From positions 30,847,001 through 30,911,000 of the forward strand of contig NC_092591.1 in the NCBI RefSeq assembly GCF_047663525.1: DNA of 64,000 nucleotides, written 5' to 3'. The position numbers and the translations under genes were made by a program. This stretch comes from Anas platyrhynchos (taxonomy: Eukaryota > Chordata > Aves > Anseriformes > Anatidae). A model generated the notes under the pieces. It saw only the letters and a program-made list of their open reading frames with translations. It ran no database searches and had not been told where the DNA came from. The stretch's first letter is position 1. Each line of letters opens with the position of its first letter. Of this stretch, positions 13,301 to 26,200 are shown piece after piece.

Positions 13301-16300
13301 ACTGACACTCTGAAAAGTTTTATGCAGAACAGCGTCATCCTCAGCAGGAAAACAGCTGGTGTAATTAGCGCTGGTTGCTCCATGGCTCTGAGGATCTGCA
13401 GGTGCCTGCTTGGGAGAGCCATCTTCCCTGACCTGTAGAGGAGCGGGGTAAACGCGCAGATCTGCTAAAACCATTTCCTCTTTTTCGTAATCAGTTAACG
13501 GATCTTATGGGCAAAGATGTTTACGTAACCATGCCTTACACGGCTCCTGCCAGCAGCTTCCTGGATCAGACCTGTTTCACAGCTCAGGCCCTCGGCATGG
13601 ATTAAGGAAAGCGTTGATCAGAGGAACGCTCGCAGTGAAGCAGGTAGGAGGTAGGCTCTGCAGCTGGCTACAGGAGTGGAAGTCACTCAGCCTGGTGCCT
13701 GCCCTAATTGCTGGGAATGTCCCCGATACTGAAATGCTGCTGAGGTTCCTGTCATCCCCACAGAGCCTTTGGGGCAGACAAAGCAGTTAGCACAAAGGCG
13801 AGTCTTTGTAGCCACACAGCCACAAACAGCAGATCTCTGGTGGGCAAAGCCCCTTAGAGCTTAACAATATTCTGCAGTACCTCCACAGCACCGCACAGCT
13901 CGACTTTCTTATGTTTTCACTGCCACAGGGGAGCGATAACCCCCATTCTCAGTGCTGTTGCTGCTCCAGGCAGATTCTTGTCTTTTCCTGGCCTCCCTTC
14001 ACACAGAAGCAGGGCTTTGCTCCTGGGGAATCATCACAGACCCCTGGGAGTGCCCCAGGCCACCTCCTTCCCCTTTGCTTCCCATCATCTTTGCTACGTT
14101 GCCAGCAGATTGCTAGGAGAGCACGACTTCACACTCCCATCAGAAAGACAAGGACGCTGTAGAAGAGCAGTCTGCCTTTCCCATGGCTTTTTACTTTGCC
14201 CCATCATACCACTAACTGAGGCAGAACTCCTGCTGAAGTCAGTATGATTACAAGCCCAAAAGCTGTGTTTCCCAAGCAAGCTGGAATTACAAACGCCTTC
14301 TGCACATCTGGGCAGCCCTCTGTGTGGTAATTAACACCTGGCAAATGCTAGAACATCTCTTTGGTCTGTGTTTGAACAAGTTCAGTAGAAAGTGCTGGAC
14401 ACGTCTGCATCCCCATGCTATGATCTGGCACACGACTGCACCGATACCTGCGCGGTGGCTCTGGCACCACTGCACAGTAGCTAGGGAGGCAGATGGCAAA
14501 CGGCACTAATCCACCTCTGCTGCCCTCAGCTTGTCAATCCACCTCCATCCAAAGCAGCACTCCAAAGAGAACGAAGAACGATCAGGGTTCAGAAGTGCTT
14601 TTGGTTTTCTCTAAAGATGGTGCATTTCTGCAAGAGAGAAACTGGCAGTAACCACTGCCCTGGCAGGAATTCACTTCACATCCACAGTCTCAGGAGCTGC
14701 TCAGTTTGGAAATGGATGCTTTAAGCCAGCGGGAAGCTGATGCTTCCTTCTTTCCCTATCCATAGGGTATTTCTTGGTTAAATCAGGTTGTGAAAGATCA
14801 AAACTGACAAATGACAGCAGCGTTTGAATTTAGGGAAGACAAGCTTCATCACATCAGTTTTAACACTCTTGCTCATTAAGGCCCCCAGCGTTAACTCGAG
14901 CTGTTAAGGTAGGTAAATTTCACAGGTCAAATTAGTGAGGAAAGAAACACAATCTGAAAAACTCCCAACAACACAGTTAATACTAGGATGGGGCAGGACT
15001 CAGGGGCAAACATTCATCTCACGCAGTGAAGGCTGGTCTGTGGGGAGATGGGGCCTGCATCACTCAAGGCTTCCCTGCGCACCTGAAGAGAGCCCCACGG
15101 CCCCAGTTCAGGGGGATATGCTGACTTCCTGCACCACCGGCCTGTCTCCAAGGGCTGCCTGTTAATTCTTCATGGTATAGATGGTGTATATTCACATACC
15201 AGTATGGCTGAGGGAGCCTAGCGCAGCAGGGCAATCGGCCAGGAGTGAGACACATCTCCTGCTCACCGTGATGATGATGCTTTGGTGCTTCTTTCATAAA
15301 CTGCCCAGGGGAGGACAGGACTGGAGCAGGTTTGCAGCAGGTGGCCCCATTTCCCTGCCCTTCCAGTTAGGACTGTGGTATGGTCATGAAAAGGTACAGA
15401 AAAGAAAAGGTTGTGACCACACACACCAGGTTCTGCCTTACCCAGCACCTGCCTTCAGCAGGCCTCCAACTCTGCAGGGACAAACAAGAGATGCCCACTA
15501 GGAGCTGACACAACTGGGCTCCATACAGCAAAGACCAGGATGAACTAGGAGTTCAGCTCTGACATTATGCTGGCTCTTTCAGAGGTACAAAAGGGGTGCA
15601 TGTGTCAATAAACGCTACTAATGGGCTGAAAGAAACTTTCTTAACGACTAGTAACAGCATCCAGGACTTCTCCCATTCTGCTCAGGCTTCTATGAACACC
15701 AGCAAGATAATCCACATCTCACAGGAAGGAATCCCATCCCACTGAAGCCTATGGGAGATCTGTTGTTTTCAGGAGATGTCAGATGTCACCTCGAAAGTTT
15801 TTAAGAGTTCTTTAAAACTTCCACCTGTCTTCTAAAGCCCAGACTCAGAGGGATGCTTCCAAAAGCCTGACATCTCAGAAGAAAAAGGCACAGGACAGCC
15901 AAGCTTCTCCTGCTGAATGAAGGAAGCAGTTCGACTTTATTGGTCTGTTTCTGCTAAGCAAGGAACAAAAAAATCCCCTCTTGTCAGGTTCTCAAGTTTT
16001 CCAGTACACCCTCAAAGTCCACCTTTGCTCTGTGAGAAGCTGCAAGGAAGTTAAAAAAAAATAAACACAAAAACCACAAGAAGGAATAGAAGCTGTACTG
16101 AACCTTCAGGACTGTTCAGGCAACATTTGCAGTGGCTAAACGCAGTAGTACAAAGTGCAAGTTGAAATCAATCTACTTTTAAGCAGCAGCGATCACTACA
16201 CCTTGTGTCCCTTGTGCTGCCTGCCCAGGTCACTTTTTCTTTCCTCATTAACAAGCGGATGTTCCCCCTTTGTGTCACCCTTCATGATAAGTGACACATC

Positions 16301-18670
16301 TGCATTTACACACGCAGATTGAGCAGCTGATTCTGATCTACAGTTTTCACACTGGCCTCTGAGAAAAATGAAAACTTGTCCCCTGGCACTGACGCAATGG
16401 CTCTTCCGACTTTTCTTTACCATATTTCACAACAAAATGAGCTGCAAATCCCCCCACGCAGGAGATGCCCCATTGCCTGCTCCAGCAGGCTGTGGCTGCT
16501 GCACATCCATGCCCGTTCAGCACCTTCTGCAGCCACTCTGTGTGAGATTGCTGGTTGGCAGCACAGACCCTGCTGCGGGCTCCGTGTTCTGCCTGAGCAC
16601 CCAGAAATCGCCTGTGGTACCCAAGGAAGCTCCCACAAGGCTCGTGCCCAGCAGGAAGCGTTTTTAGCAGTATGCCAGGATATGTCAACCAGCATTTTAC
16701 GTATGCCAGCAAAGCCCAAGCCTGCAGGCTAAAGGAAACCACACTGGTGTCTGTCTGCCCACAGATTCAAGAACAGGAGGCACGGTGAGACAATGGGAAG
16801 AGCAAGGGGCGGGGGGAGGAGGGAAGGAAAAAAATCCAATTAGCAAGAAGTAGCTGAGAAGGATGATAGAGATGGAAGCTTTTTAACCACCAAAACTGAG
16901 ACAACAAAGGAGAAGGAAACAACCAAAACCAAGCTCCTCGGAGTGCAGGGGAAAGAGAGAGGGGAATCTATTGCTCCTGTCCAATGCTGGTCCTTCCTGG
17001 GGTTCCCCAGCTGAACCCATCCCTCTAGAAGACGTCTGTCTCCAGACAGGTCACAACGTCCTGCCAAATCCTAGGACCAGGTAGAAGCTAAAAGCATCCT
17101 AAGCTCTAATCCGCCGCCTTCCTTGCTTAAGAAAATACAGACGCAACCCGGTCAGGCACTGCACAGCAGCCCTGGCGTGGGAGAGGAGAGGAGACACTAA
17201 GGCTTGAATTCTGCTGGTATGATCCTGTGTCAACCTTCATGGATGGAGCCCCACGCTGCCTCGCTCCTGGGGACTCCTGAGTGACACTTAAGCCACCACC
17301 TTACAAACCATGTGTGAAACCAAAACCCAACTGTGTGTCAAACCCAAAAATGCGAGGTCAAGTCTGACTGACTCACTCTCAGGCTGCATCTCACTGGGGC
17401 TGCACACCTTCATCTCGTCCTGGCTCTCCCCACATTGGGAAAGGACTCCTCTGTCCTCCCCTCCACCAGCCACCACGAGGCCAGGGGCACAACACCCACT
17501 ACTTTGGCCTGTGGGTGCTGTCCTCTGTTCACCTCTGGGTGCTGCAGGGAGGGAGCCGCAGGCTGTGGCCAGCCTGGTCCAACAGATCCCTCCTCACCCT
17601 GGTCCTACAAATCCCCCCATCTCAGAGCATCAATCCTCAAGCAGCACAAATTTATTTCCCTTCTACGGAGAGAGATGCAAAACCACCCTGCCTCAGGAGC
17701 ACATGAATTGCACATCCCTGCCCCTCGCTCCCGCTTTTCTTGCCCTCAGCTGCTGCAGTTTCAGAAGCAGACAGGTTTTGGGGGTGACTGCACGCCCAAC
17801 TCAACACCTCCTACCAAAGCCACTTCGGTGGGGCGATCCCATCCCTAAAAATGTCCCTAAAAAGTCAGCTTCCCCTACTCAACCTGTCTCAGCAGCCTCC
17901 TTCCTCTCCCTTCTCACCCAGCCCTGCTCACCTCGCACCAGGCAGAGCACAGCAGAGGAGCTGAGCTCTCTGTCCCTTCCCAAACACCTGCTGATGGCAA
18001 AACGGGACGTGCATGCTGCGACAGCTCCCCGGAGCTGCCGACCACCCCGGGACATTTGCACCGGGGTTTTCCAGCCCAGCAGGACGAGGGGAGCCACCAA
18101 CTTGTGCCAAGCGGCGATGCCACCGGAGCGAGAAGCCGCCGTGGTTTGTGCATCTCTCTTCGGAAAAGGGAGATCAATTTGGGGTGCTGGGGATCGATGC
18201 CCTGACATGGAGGGGAACAAAAGCGACACACGCAGCCCGGCGGCGACCAGGCAGGGTGCCAGAGGGGATGCCGTGGCCATCCCAAAGCGCAGGGAGCCGG
18301 GGGGGCACAAACCCCAAACCGGGAGGCACAAACCCACCGAAGGGCTCCAGCCCCGGACCCCCGCTCTCTCGCCACCACCCAGGACCTCAGCTCAGCCCGC
18401 AGCCCCCCCAGGCGGCCTCACCTCGGAGTACACGAAGAGGGGCAGGACGAGGACGGCCAGCAGCAGGTCGGCGACGGCGAGGCTGACGATGAAGTAGTTG
18501 GTGGTGGTCTTGAGCGCCCGCTCGGTGCAGACGCTGAGGCACACCAGCCCGTTGCCTCCGACGATGAGAAGGATGAGGACGATGCCCAGCACCAGGGCGG
18601 CGACGTTGTGGCCCCCCGGAGGGGGCGGCGGGGGCTCGCTGCCGTTCCCCGGGGCGCTGCCGTTCCCCAT
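4391..18670 (-). CDS. DRD4: Dopamine receptor D4 (four coding exons)
   Basis: A class A G-protein-coupled receptor for dopamine, D2-like, coupling to Gi to lower cAMP at the plasma membrane. Coding exons in transcript order are 18670-18422, 6418-6306, 5912-5359 and 4593-4391; all junctions are GT-AG and phases agree, giving 372 aa. Exon 1 has two N-glycosylation sites (N3, N9), a proline run and TM1-TM2 with [16 protein letters not shown]. Exon 2 has Cys96 for the extracellular disulfide, the amine-binding Asp103 in TMDVMLC, and the D4-type DRF (120-122) in place of DRY. Exon 3 has TM4, the TM5 serines (SSICSFF) and a long third intracellular loop. Exon 4 has FCWTPFF (TM6), NPIIY (TM7) and a terminal Cys typical of palmitoylation. 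The loop lacks the proline-rich 16-residue repeats of human exon 3. DRD2 and DRD3 are alternatives, but the short C tail, DRF and synteny with SCT favour DRD4. The start ATG is the first in frame within the GC-rich exon. Confidence 0.96.
8470..9310. repeat. AT-rich low-complexity block ((TA)-rich)
   Basis: About 840 bases composed largely of TA/ATAT and TATA-type dinucleotide runs with scattered interruptions, for example near 8,600-8,700 and 9,055-9,090. It starts and stops abruptly against ordinary-composition intron sequence. This looks like a degenerate TA microsatellite that has expanded. It carries no credible coding content. Confidence 0.85.
12610..13236 (+). mobile_element. LTR-like element, probable solo LTR of an endogenous retrovirus
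   Basis: The right-hand part (about 13,090-13,236) has the layout of an avian retroviral R-U5: a run resembling GTGCGATCCCCTGTGCATC, then a polyadenylation hexamer ATTAAAGAATG, then a T-rich stretch ending CTCCTACA. No gag, pol or env sequence lies next to it, so it is a solo LTR or fragment. The left edge is uncertain (TGATAG near 12,617 is one candidate), and I could not find a matching target-site duplication. Confidence 0.5.
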
Positions 18671-19290
18671 GGCGCCGCGGCGCTGCCCCGGCAGCCGGGC
18701 TCATGGAGCCGCCGGCTTCGCCGAGCTGCCCGGCCCCGGGGCGATGCCGGGGGAGGCTGGGGGAGGCCGGCAGAGCCGGCCCCAAACTTTGCGAGGAGCG
18801 GGGAGGAGCCTCCCGGAGGCAGCCCCGGCACCAAGCGGGTCACCGGGCGGCTTAGCGGCAGGGGGCGGGCTGCCCGTGTCCCCCCCCTTCTGCCCGTGTC
18901 CCCTCCCTGTGCCCGTGTCCCCCTCCCTCTGCCCGTGTCCCCTCCCCGCAGGGCACCCGCAGCCCCTGGGGAGGCTGGAGGGAGGCTGGGGTCGGGGGAA
19001 GCCCCCCCAGCTCTTGCCGTGGTTGGGGTGCCTGGCCGGAGGTCCGCTGGGGGAGGCTCCTTCTCCCCCGGGTTTTTGAGCTGGAGGAAAGGGACAAGTC
19101 TTCGGTGGAACCGCTGAGATTTCGTCTTCGATCAGCCGCCCCCCTGCCGGCACAGCGTCGCTCGGTCGGTGCGAGTTCCCCCGGGCTTCCCACCCCAAAG
19201 CTCCGGGAGCGGTGCTGGAGCAAGGCAACGCGCCCTTCAGAGCGAAAAACGGCAAGAAAACGGATTTAAAAGACTTCGCGGCGGCACCTT
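18000..19290. promoter_or_regulatory. DRD4: GC-rich CpG-island-like region over DRD4 exon 1 and promoter
   Basis: High C+G and frequent CG dinucleotides extend from intron 1 through exon 1 to about 600 bases upstream. A GC-box-like GGGGGCGGG lies at about 18,861-18,869 and no obvious TATA box is near. This fits a CpG-island promoter for the minus-strand DRD4 transcript. The transcription start was not determined. Confidence 0.65.
18871..18948 (-). repeat. Four-copy 19-20-bp GC-rich tandem repeat upstream of DRD4
   Basis: The plus strand has four near-identical units of the type TGCCCGTGTCCCCTCCCTG (starting about 18871, 18891, 18910 and 18930), 200-280 bases 5' of the DRD4 start codon. On the DRD4 sense strand these give repeated GGGG/GGG runs with G-quadruplex potential. 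Confidence 0.8.
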
Positions 19291-19866
19291 ATGGGAGGCA
19301 GAGTAGGAAAAAGAATAAAAAACAAGGTCCGTATGTTGAGCATAATGTCTTCCTCGGAATGAGGCTGGCCACTTTTATATGTCTCCGAAACAGCGGAGGC
19401 AGTGGCCCCACAAGCGCTGCACTGCAAATGTGGCAGATCAAAGCACCCTCGGATCGGTCAGACCTTGATGAAGCTACACCATAGGGAAAGAAAAAGAAAA
19501 AAGGAAAAAAAAAAAAAAAAAAAAAACAGCAAGTTTCAGAGTAGGAGGTTGTTTCAAGTCAGCCTGACCTGAAGGTATTTTCCCCAGGAGATTCAAAGCA
19601 ATGGTATGAACGGTAATTAGAGAAATCAATGCTGTTAGCTTGGATCCCCGAGAGCATTTGAAGGACTGTGGAGACTATAACCATCCAGAAAATGGCAAAC
19701 TGCCTCTTTTTAAATGGAGAGGGATAAGAAACCAGGGACTGAAGAGCAATCTGTGTTGGTTCAAGTAAAAGAGCATGTTCCTTGCTAGAGCTAGGAGGGA
19801 AATAATTAGATATCACATATCTCAGCTTTAGCTCTGCTGCAATCTCACATAGCCTTGTCTTAAGCA
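19291..19866. other. Intergenic, poly-A tract
   Basis: Contains an A-rich run at about 19,490-19,526 and otherwise unremarkable sequence. No supported gene. Confidence 0.4.
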
Positions 19867-20232
19867 ATGAAAGGGAGAAGAGTAGCTGAAATTATTATGG
19901 ATTGGGTGAATAACAGATTGGAAAACTGTACTCCAAGGTCTGTGCAGAATCTGGTAATGTTTAGAATTTGCATAATTGACCTGAGTGAGTGTCCAGAGAG
20001 CTCACTAATTAAATTTGAAGATACTGCCAAGACAGGTGAGGCTGTGAATATCTTGGAGCATAGGATGAGAATTCAAAATGTTATGCTGCAAAAAACATCT
20101 GGCAAATGCAGGATGCAATTCAAAGGGAATTTTGCATCTGTCCTGTGCTTGGGCAGGAATAATCAGCTGCAGAAATACAGGGCTGAGGCAACAACCAGAT
20201 GGAGAGTAGGTGTAGGAGCAAAGGTGCTGTAG
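19867..20232 (+). mobile_element. Possible decayed CR1-like LINE reverse-transcriptase fragment
   Basis: The 121-codon open frame shows a sequence of weak matches in the order expected of CR1-type RT: LIKFEDTAKTGEAVN resembles the KFADDTK active-site region, and FASVLCLGRNNQLQKYR resembles the downstream C-x-VLHLGRNN block. The catalytic Asp pair reads E-D instead of D-D, so it would be inactive. The similarity is by eye only. Confidence 0.35.
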
Positions 20233-23200
20233 CAGGTTGTAAGCTGCACACGGGGACTAGGATGTCTTATTGTTGTAAATGACAGAAAAAGAAGCCAAAG
20301 CTCTCCTGGAATAATGCTGTTTGAGAGGTACCCGTGCACCTGCAGACTCAGGCAGCCTTCATTCTGCCAGCCACACTCAGAGTCACCTTTCACAACACTT
20401 GTCATAATTATGCCAGCTAAAATAACAGATGGAGATTATGATTCCTAGAGGTAGGGGTTAAGGTGACGTTTCTCACTCCCTAGGATGAACACCTCCAGGC
20501 TGCAGTGCTGCAAGCAGCAAGGCAGACACCACATGTGTTCATCTCAGATACCAACAATTGTGCCTTTTTTACTGCTTACTGCATCACTGCATTCACCCCT
20601 GTGCTGACAGAGACAAGCTCAGTGAAGTCCCGCAGAGCTGGTGCTGGGGGCTGGGGGAGGACGGGGGAGCTGTGACCCCCAGTTCTAGCCCAGATGGTCT
20701 GGGAGATGTGGGACCTGATCCAGACTCAGTGGGCACCTTTCCAGCCATGCCACCAAACCTCAGATCAGATGTTTGGGGTGAGCTAACCAGTCAGTTCCGC
20801 TTGGTGTTTGTGGAAGGCAGTAGGAAGAGAAGGCTTAGCAGGAAAGTATAATTTACACCATGTGGAGAGTAGGAACTGCATTACTGCCGGCTTTTTATAA
20901 GACGAGAAGATTTTTAGAGCTGCTTATAGATATCAGTATGTTACCTGCTCCAGATATCGATTTTATCTGATCCATTAACAGGCTGGCAGAAGAAATCCTC
21001 TCTCCAGCATCTGCCCACACCGATTTCCTTCACTCTTATTTGGAGAAGGACACAATTAATCCTCAGCAAGCGAAGCATAGAAAAGCCAGAGCCCTGTTAC
21101 CAGGAATGGGGACGTGGACCTCGGTACCATCCTTTCCCTGTGCTTATCAGCAGTTAATCCCGCAGTCTGTTTTACCCAGCTGCCTTGGGTTTCACAATTT
21201 CATACATGGGTAGGAGAAAATTACTTTGGTTTAAGTACTTAGCTGGCAATCTGTCTTGCCATATTGTCTCCAGAGGTGTGACTTCCAAGTTCTTTCTGAA
21301 GTTCACAAGAATGCCATCGGATTCATAGCTGCTGAGCTGTACCGACTGCATCCTGTCCCCGGAGCACGTGTGCCATCCTCACACTGATCCCAACACCTGT
21401 GGGTTTGTCTACTCCCCTCCTTCTGCCAGCTGACCCAGCTGTGATGTGGACTCAAATCAGTGAGCAAAGCTCTGCCCTGCAAAGACAAAACAAAGCTCCA
21501 GCAGCGGTGGGTACTCGCACACCATCCCATCTGCCCGTGGTTCCCCATTCCTTTGGGAACAGTTCGGGGCTCAGGTGGGCGCAAGCAGGGCTGTGAATCT
21601 ATCAGGTTAAGAAGATACACATCATCCAGTGCAGTGAACTGGGACAAAACTACCCCATCGGTACTTCTTAAACCCACATGTCCTGGCAGAGGGAGTTTGC
21701 ATCAGCTCAGTGGTTTGTATCTGCTGCACACAGCTTTTCTGCTCTGCTGGTCAGATCCTAAGATCTGAGTGCTGGCACAAGTACTGCTGTCATAGCCTTC
21801 ACTCAGTGAGGAGCAGGTACAGTGGGACCATTTTTACTAGAGCCCTTTTGTTCCAAAAAAATCCACCCAAACTAGCCAAAGGAGGCTTTGAAGTGCATTA
21901 ATGAAACTGCACTGAACTCCTGTGTGGAGAAAATGCTCTTAATTTATTTGTGTTTAAACAAGCTGAGCAGCAAAGGGATCGGGATTGAGTTGTGACTGCG
22001 GGCCTTCTGCCTTCCCACAGGGATTAATACCGTTTCTCTAATCTCCTTTAACAGTCAATTTATATTAATTATCTTGATTTTCCCTGTGGGTTAGCACAGA
22101 ATGCCTCTTAACTCTCAGCGTGGAAGCCCTTATTCCAGACTAGCAGTACTTTAATCCCAGACCACTTTAATCCTGGAGTGGATTAAACTAATGTGAAATA
22201 AGGCTTTTCACTTCCAAAAAAGAGCAGCTATGCAAAACACTAATTAGGACAGCTCTCCCATTGCAAACTCCCAGGTTGCAGTGAGCCTTGCTCACTGCCA
22301 CGAAGTCCTGTGGTTCCCCTGTGTCTACTGCTCTTGCTCAGCCCTCGGTGCTGAGTTCATCAGTCGCACTGTGACATCCTGCTGGCTCAGAGCAGGGACT
22401 GGGGAGGTTGTGAAAGTCACCCACAGCCGCTTCTCATGACATCAAAAATATTTTATTTTGTCCTAAGCAGGTGCTGTGAAGGACACGAGGGGTGAACAGC
22501 AGCACTTTCTGCCAGCAGGGCATCTCAGCCTCAAATAAGTCTGGTGCCCAAGCCAAGCCATCAAAGAAACATCTGCCTATGTGGGCTCCTTCCCCTGTGC
22601 CAGGAATAGATTATCTGTATAAATTGATTTCAAATATGGGATGAGGCTCTGGTACTCAGCATTTCGCAAGACCTTTAGTGCCATGCATCAGCAACCACAG
22701 GATGTGGCATGCAAAGACTTTGCTCAACTCACCACCCACAAGCCACCCACTTCAGCCTGGGATCAGCAGCACCAGGAAAGCACCCATTTCTTGCACAGAA
22801 TGACAAAATAGTGGAAGATCTGCCTTTTTGATATGTTTTGAGGCATGTTTTAAAAAGAGTCTGGGAATGAGCAGTGCGGTCAGCTTTCAGGAAGGGGGCT
22901 GCGGTGGAGCTGGTGCCTGACAGCTAGCCAAGGAGGCAGAAAAAGTCCTCCAGAGACTTCCCAGGATGAATTGATAGAGGATTTGGTTTTTAGCCAATTC
23001 AGAGGACCAGAAAGGTTGCAAAATGAGACATCTGTCAGAGTCTCCCAAAAGACACAGAACTTTTATCACCGTAGTTTTTCACATTTGAGGCACTGAATTT
23101 TTAAATAGAAAAGGAGAACAAAATTACCTGCCAGCGTTTCAGAACAGATGTGCCTAAACTCAGGTATTGAATAGTACCCTGATAGCCCAGCAACAGATCA

Positions 23201-26200
23201 CTGGGGCTATCTGCAGGATCAGAACAAAGGGAGGAAAATAAAGAGCTTTTACGGACAGTCCTGTTCCTTTTACTTGACATATTTAGCTGAGCAATTCTCT
23301 ATGAAAGTATCATCCACAGCAAAGCCATCCTGCTTTACAATCCGCCTGTAATGCATTTCCAAGAAAAGACACAGAGGCAGCATCCTGCCTTTCGGGTTAA
23401 CCTTTGCAGGAAAGGGAAGAGGATGGCAGGGGTCTCCTGGTTCCCAGGCTCACTGAGTCCCCCTTCAAGAAGCTGCAGGGATTTACGTACTCACTGAATA
23501 GATCTTTTGACATTCACCGTTCTGGCAAGTTATGATAAATCCGTGTAAGAGGTAAAATCTCATGCATTTTTAATGGTGATTAGCTTTGGGAATAGAACTA
23601 CAGAGAAAATGGCTGGATTTGCTGTCTCTTTTAGCTTGTAATCACACCAAGATGTTTTTTTGGATGCCTGGTTTCAGACTAAGCCATATAATTGATCTCA
23701 TGTGGGGGTAGCGCAGTGAAATACAAGGGCTTGTGTCACAGGACAGATCAAATGAATATACTTCAAGAGTCTCTCCTGCTTTTAAAACATCAATGAGCTT
23801 ATTGGAGCCAATCATTACGAAAACCTCCTGGGGAGGCTGCAAGGTAAGAGGCCTGGAAAGACATGCCTGTGAGCAGCAAGAACCTCTAAGTGCACCTCCT
23901 TCCCCCTTATCTCACACAGCCTGCTCCCTTCCACCTGGACAGGACAGCCTTCCAGGTCCCTGACACAGGCCGTAGAGGGACACAGCCAAAATGCTGGCTG
24001 CATGGCTGTGTGGCTGCCAAGATCCGCCCTGCTCATTGCTGGCACCACACACCTGGAACAGCTGGGCCAGACCTGCCAGCCAGGACGCAGAGCATGTCAT
24101 CCTTATAATTAAAATTAATTCCCTAGAGTGCTTTCTCCTCTTCCCCAGACACAGCAAACAGCTGGAGGCTGAGATTACGGATGCTTATGCCAATTAGAGC
24201 TGTGATAAGGCCAGACGCATGGGGAGCATTAGTGTGCAGCTCTGCAGTGGAGAGACAGTCCTTGGATCTCCTCCGTGTCAAGGTACGAGGGAGCTTCCAG
24301 CTGAGCAGAGCGATGCCAGGCTGAATGCCGGGACAGGCAGAGCAGCCCTGGGGAGGAAGCCACACAGCAGTGTCCCTGCAGTGGTGTGTGCTGTCCCATT
24401 CACGCATCCCACACCATGGAAACAACCTGGGGACAGGCAGAGTGTCCTCAATTCATCAGACCTTGAAGAAGGTTTGGAAGAAGGGTCATAGGATGTAAAA
24501 AAAGGTAGCAAGTGCTTGTCAGGGGGAGCAGCTTGCCTTTACAGGTCTTTAGAAAGTTCTTTGTGCTTCCTTGGTGACAGCCACAATGTGCACACAGGAA
24601 AAGCAGTTTCCCTCTTCCTCTCAAAATGACACCATCCCCTGAACCTGGCTTTGCTTTTCTGGGTCACAGTGCCAGCCACAGAAAAAACAACCTTTGTTTC
24701 CCTCTATTTTGTCCAGCTTCAAGCAGGAGGAAAGATTTACTTGCAGGAGGGCAGTGCTTCAATGCAGCCCTTCCAAATTCAAGGCTGTCTCCTGCTTGCT
24801 GCGTGTACACCTGCAGAGGGGAGCAGCTCCTGCAGGATGAGCCAGGCTCAACCCCTGCATCCCGGGGCAGAGCTCTCTACAGAGGCAGACTCACACCCCC
24901 AGGGGACTCTTTGGGTTAGTACCCAGCCCTGCTCTGGAGCAGGTGGATAAAGGATGTTCTGGCTTGCTCCCAAAGCACCAAAGCACCTCTATCATCCCAT
25001 CCCGTGGAGAGCCAAGGCACTGACCAGCACCCAAGGTGGATACTCACCTGCCGGTTGGTTATTTTTCTCCTCTGTCCTCTCATTTCTTAGCAAAATGTTT
25101 TAAAAGTTTTTTTTTTTTTCCCCAATGTGAGCAGAATAACTCATGTTTTCTTTCGAAAGAGCCAGGTTTTGCTGCAGATTTCACCCAAGGGTTTGGCTTG
25201 AGGCAGACACAACCTTGGTACAAATGGCTGAGGTCTGCTGTAGCACAGCCCAGAGCTCCCAACACAAAGGTTTTGCTCTCCTTGCCCGTGGGTAGCGCTG
25301 CCAGTGGTGGAGATAACTAGCATGTCCAGCACCTTCCAGACTTCAGAACAAATGGGCACACTTTCAGGAATGTGATATTTTTTATGAGTAATTACCTCTT
25401 GCCCTCCACATTTTAACTTTGTTTTTAGACAGGTGCAAATCCAGAAGGGCGCCATATGCTACAGCAAAGCACAAGGCATCTCTGACCTCTGCTGCCCGGT
25501 TGAACAAAAGGGAGGAGAGAAATAAGCAATATAAGGGGACCCAAGAGCAGCTCAGGAGGTGAGCTGCCCATCCCATTCCTCCTTTTTTTGCAGCCAAAAT
25601 TACAGATCAGGTGGTAAAGATTAAAACTACTCCTGAAACCATCCTGTGCAAGAAAGGAGCATTTGGAAAGCTAAATCCCCCAATCCCCTTATTCCAATTA
25701 GTGTCCTTTCTCTAACAGATTTGGAGGTGGTTCAAGAATCTGCTCTCAGTAGATAGCAGCATCGTGGTCAGCTCCTTGGCATGGGAGCTGGCTCACCTGG
25801 AAACATTAAAGAGGAAATTCTCACTACACACACGGGCTCACACATATGCATACTAAGAAAAAACAGAATGGGGGAGGTAGAAGTTCCTGAACACCCTGTA
25901 AGCTGATTAAAGGGTATTTTACTTTTACGTAGGAAGGATTTAGCCATGCAGTTCCTAGTACCATCTGACCTCAATAAACTCCCATGCCATCAGCAGATGC
26001 CACCATTGGATGGTGTCACAGCCTGTGCCAGGGCTCCTTGAAGGATGGCTGCACCTAGACACCTTCAGAGGACTTGTGATGCCATTGCTGGACATGTGTG
26101 GTGGGTAAGATGGTCTTTGGCTACAACATCCACATGACAATAGCAGCATTTATCCAGCCTATTCTTAATGCTCAGCAGAGATGTACCCACATTGATTCTC

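Larger units (their letters stand above)
6419..18421 (-). other. DRD4: DRD4 intron 1 (about 12.0 kb)
   Basis: The intron is bounded by donor GTGAGG at 18421 and acceptor CAG at 6419. It contains the AT-rich block and LTR-like element listed separately and a T18-type tract near 10,920-10,938. Open frames inside it have no recognisable domains. Its other introns are short: about 393 bp (5913-6305) and 765 bp (4594-5358). Confidence 0.85.

Noticed and set aside
17310-18497. A 395-codon plus-strand open frame overlapping DRD4 exon 1
   Set aside because: It lies antisense in a GC-rich CpG-island region where stops are rare. The opposite strand carries the clear receptor exon.
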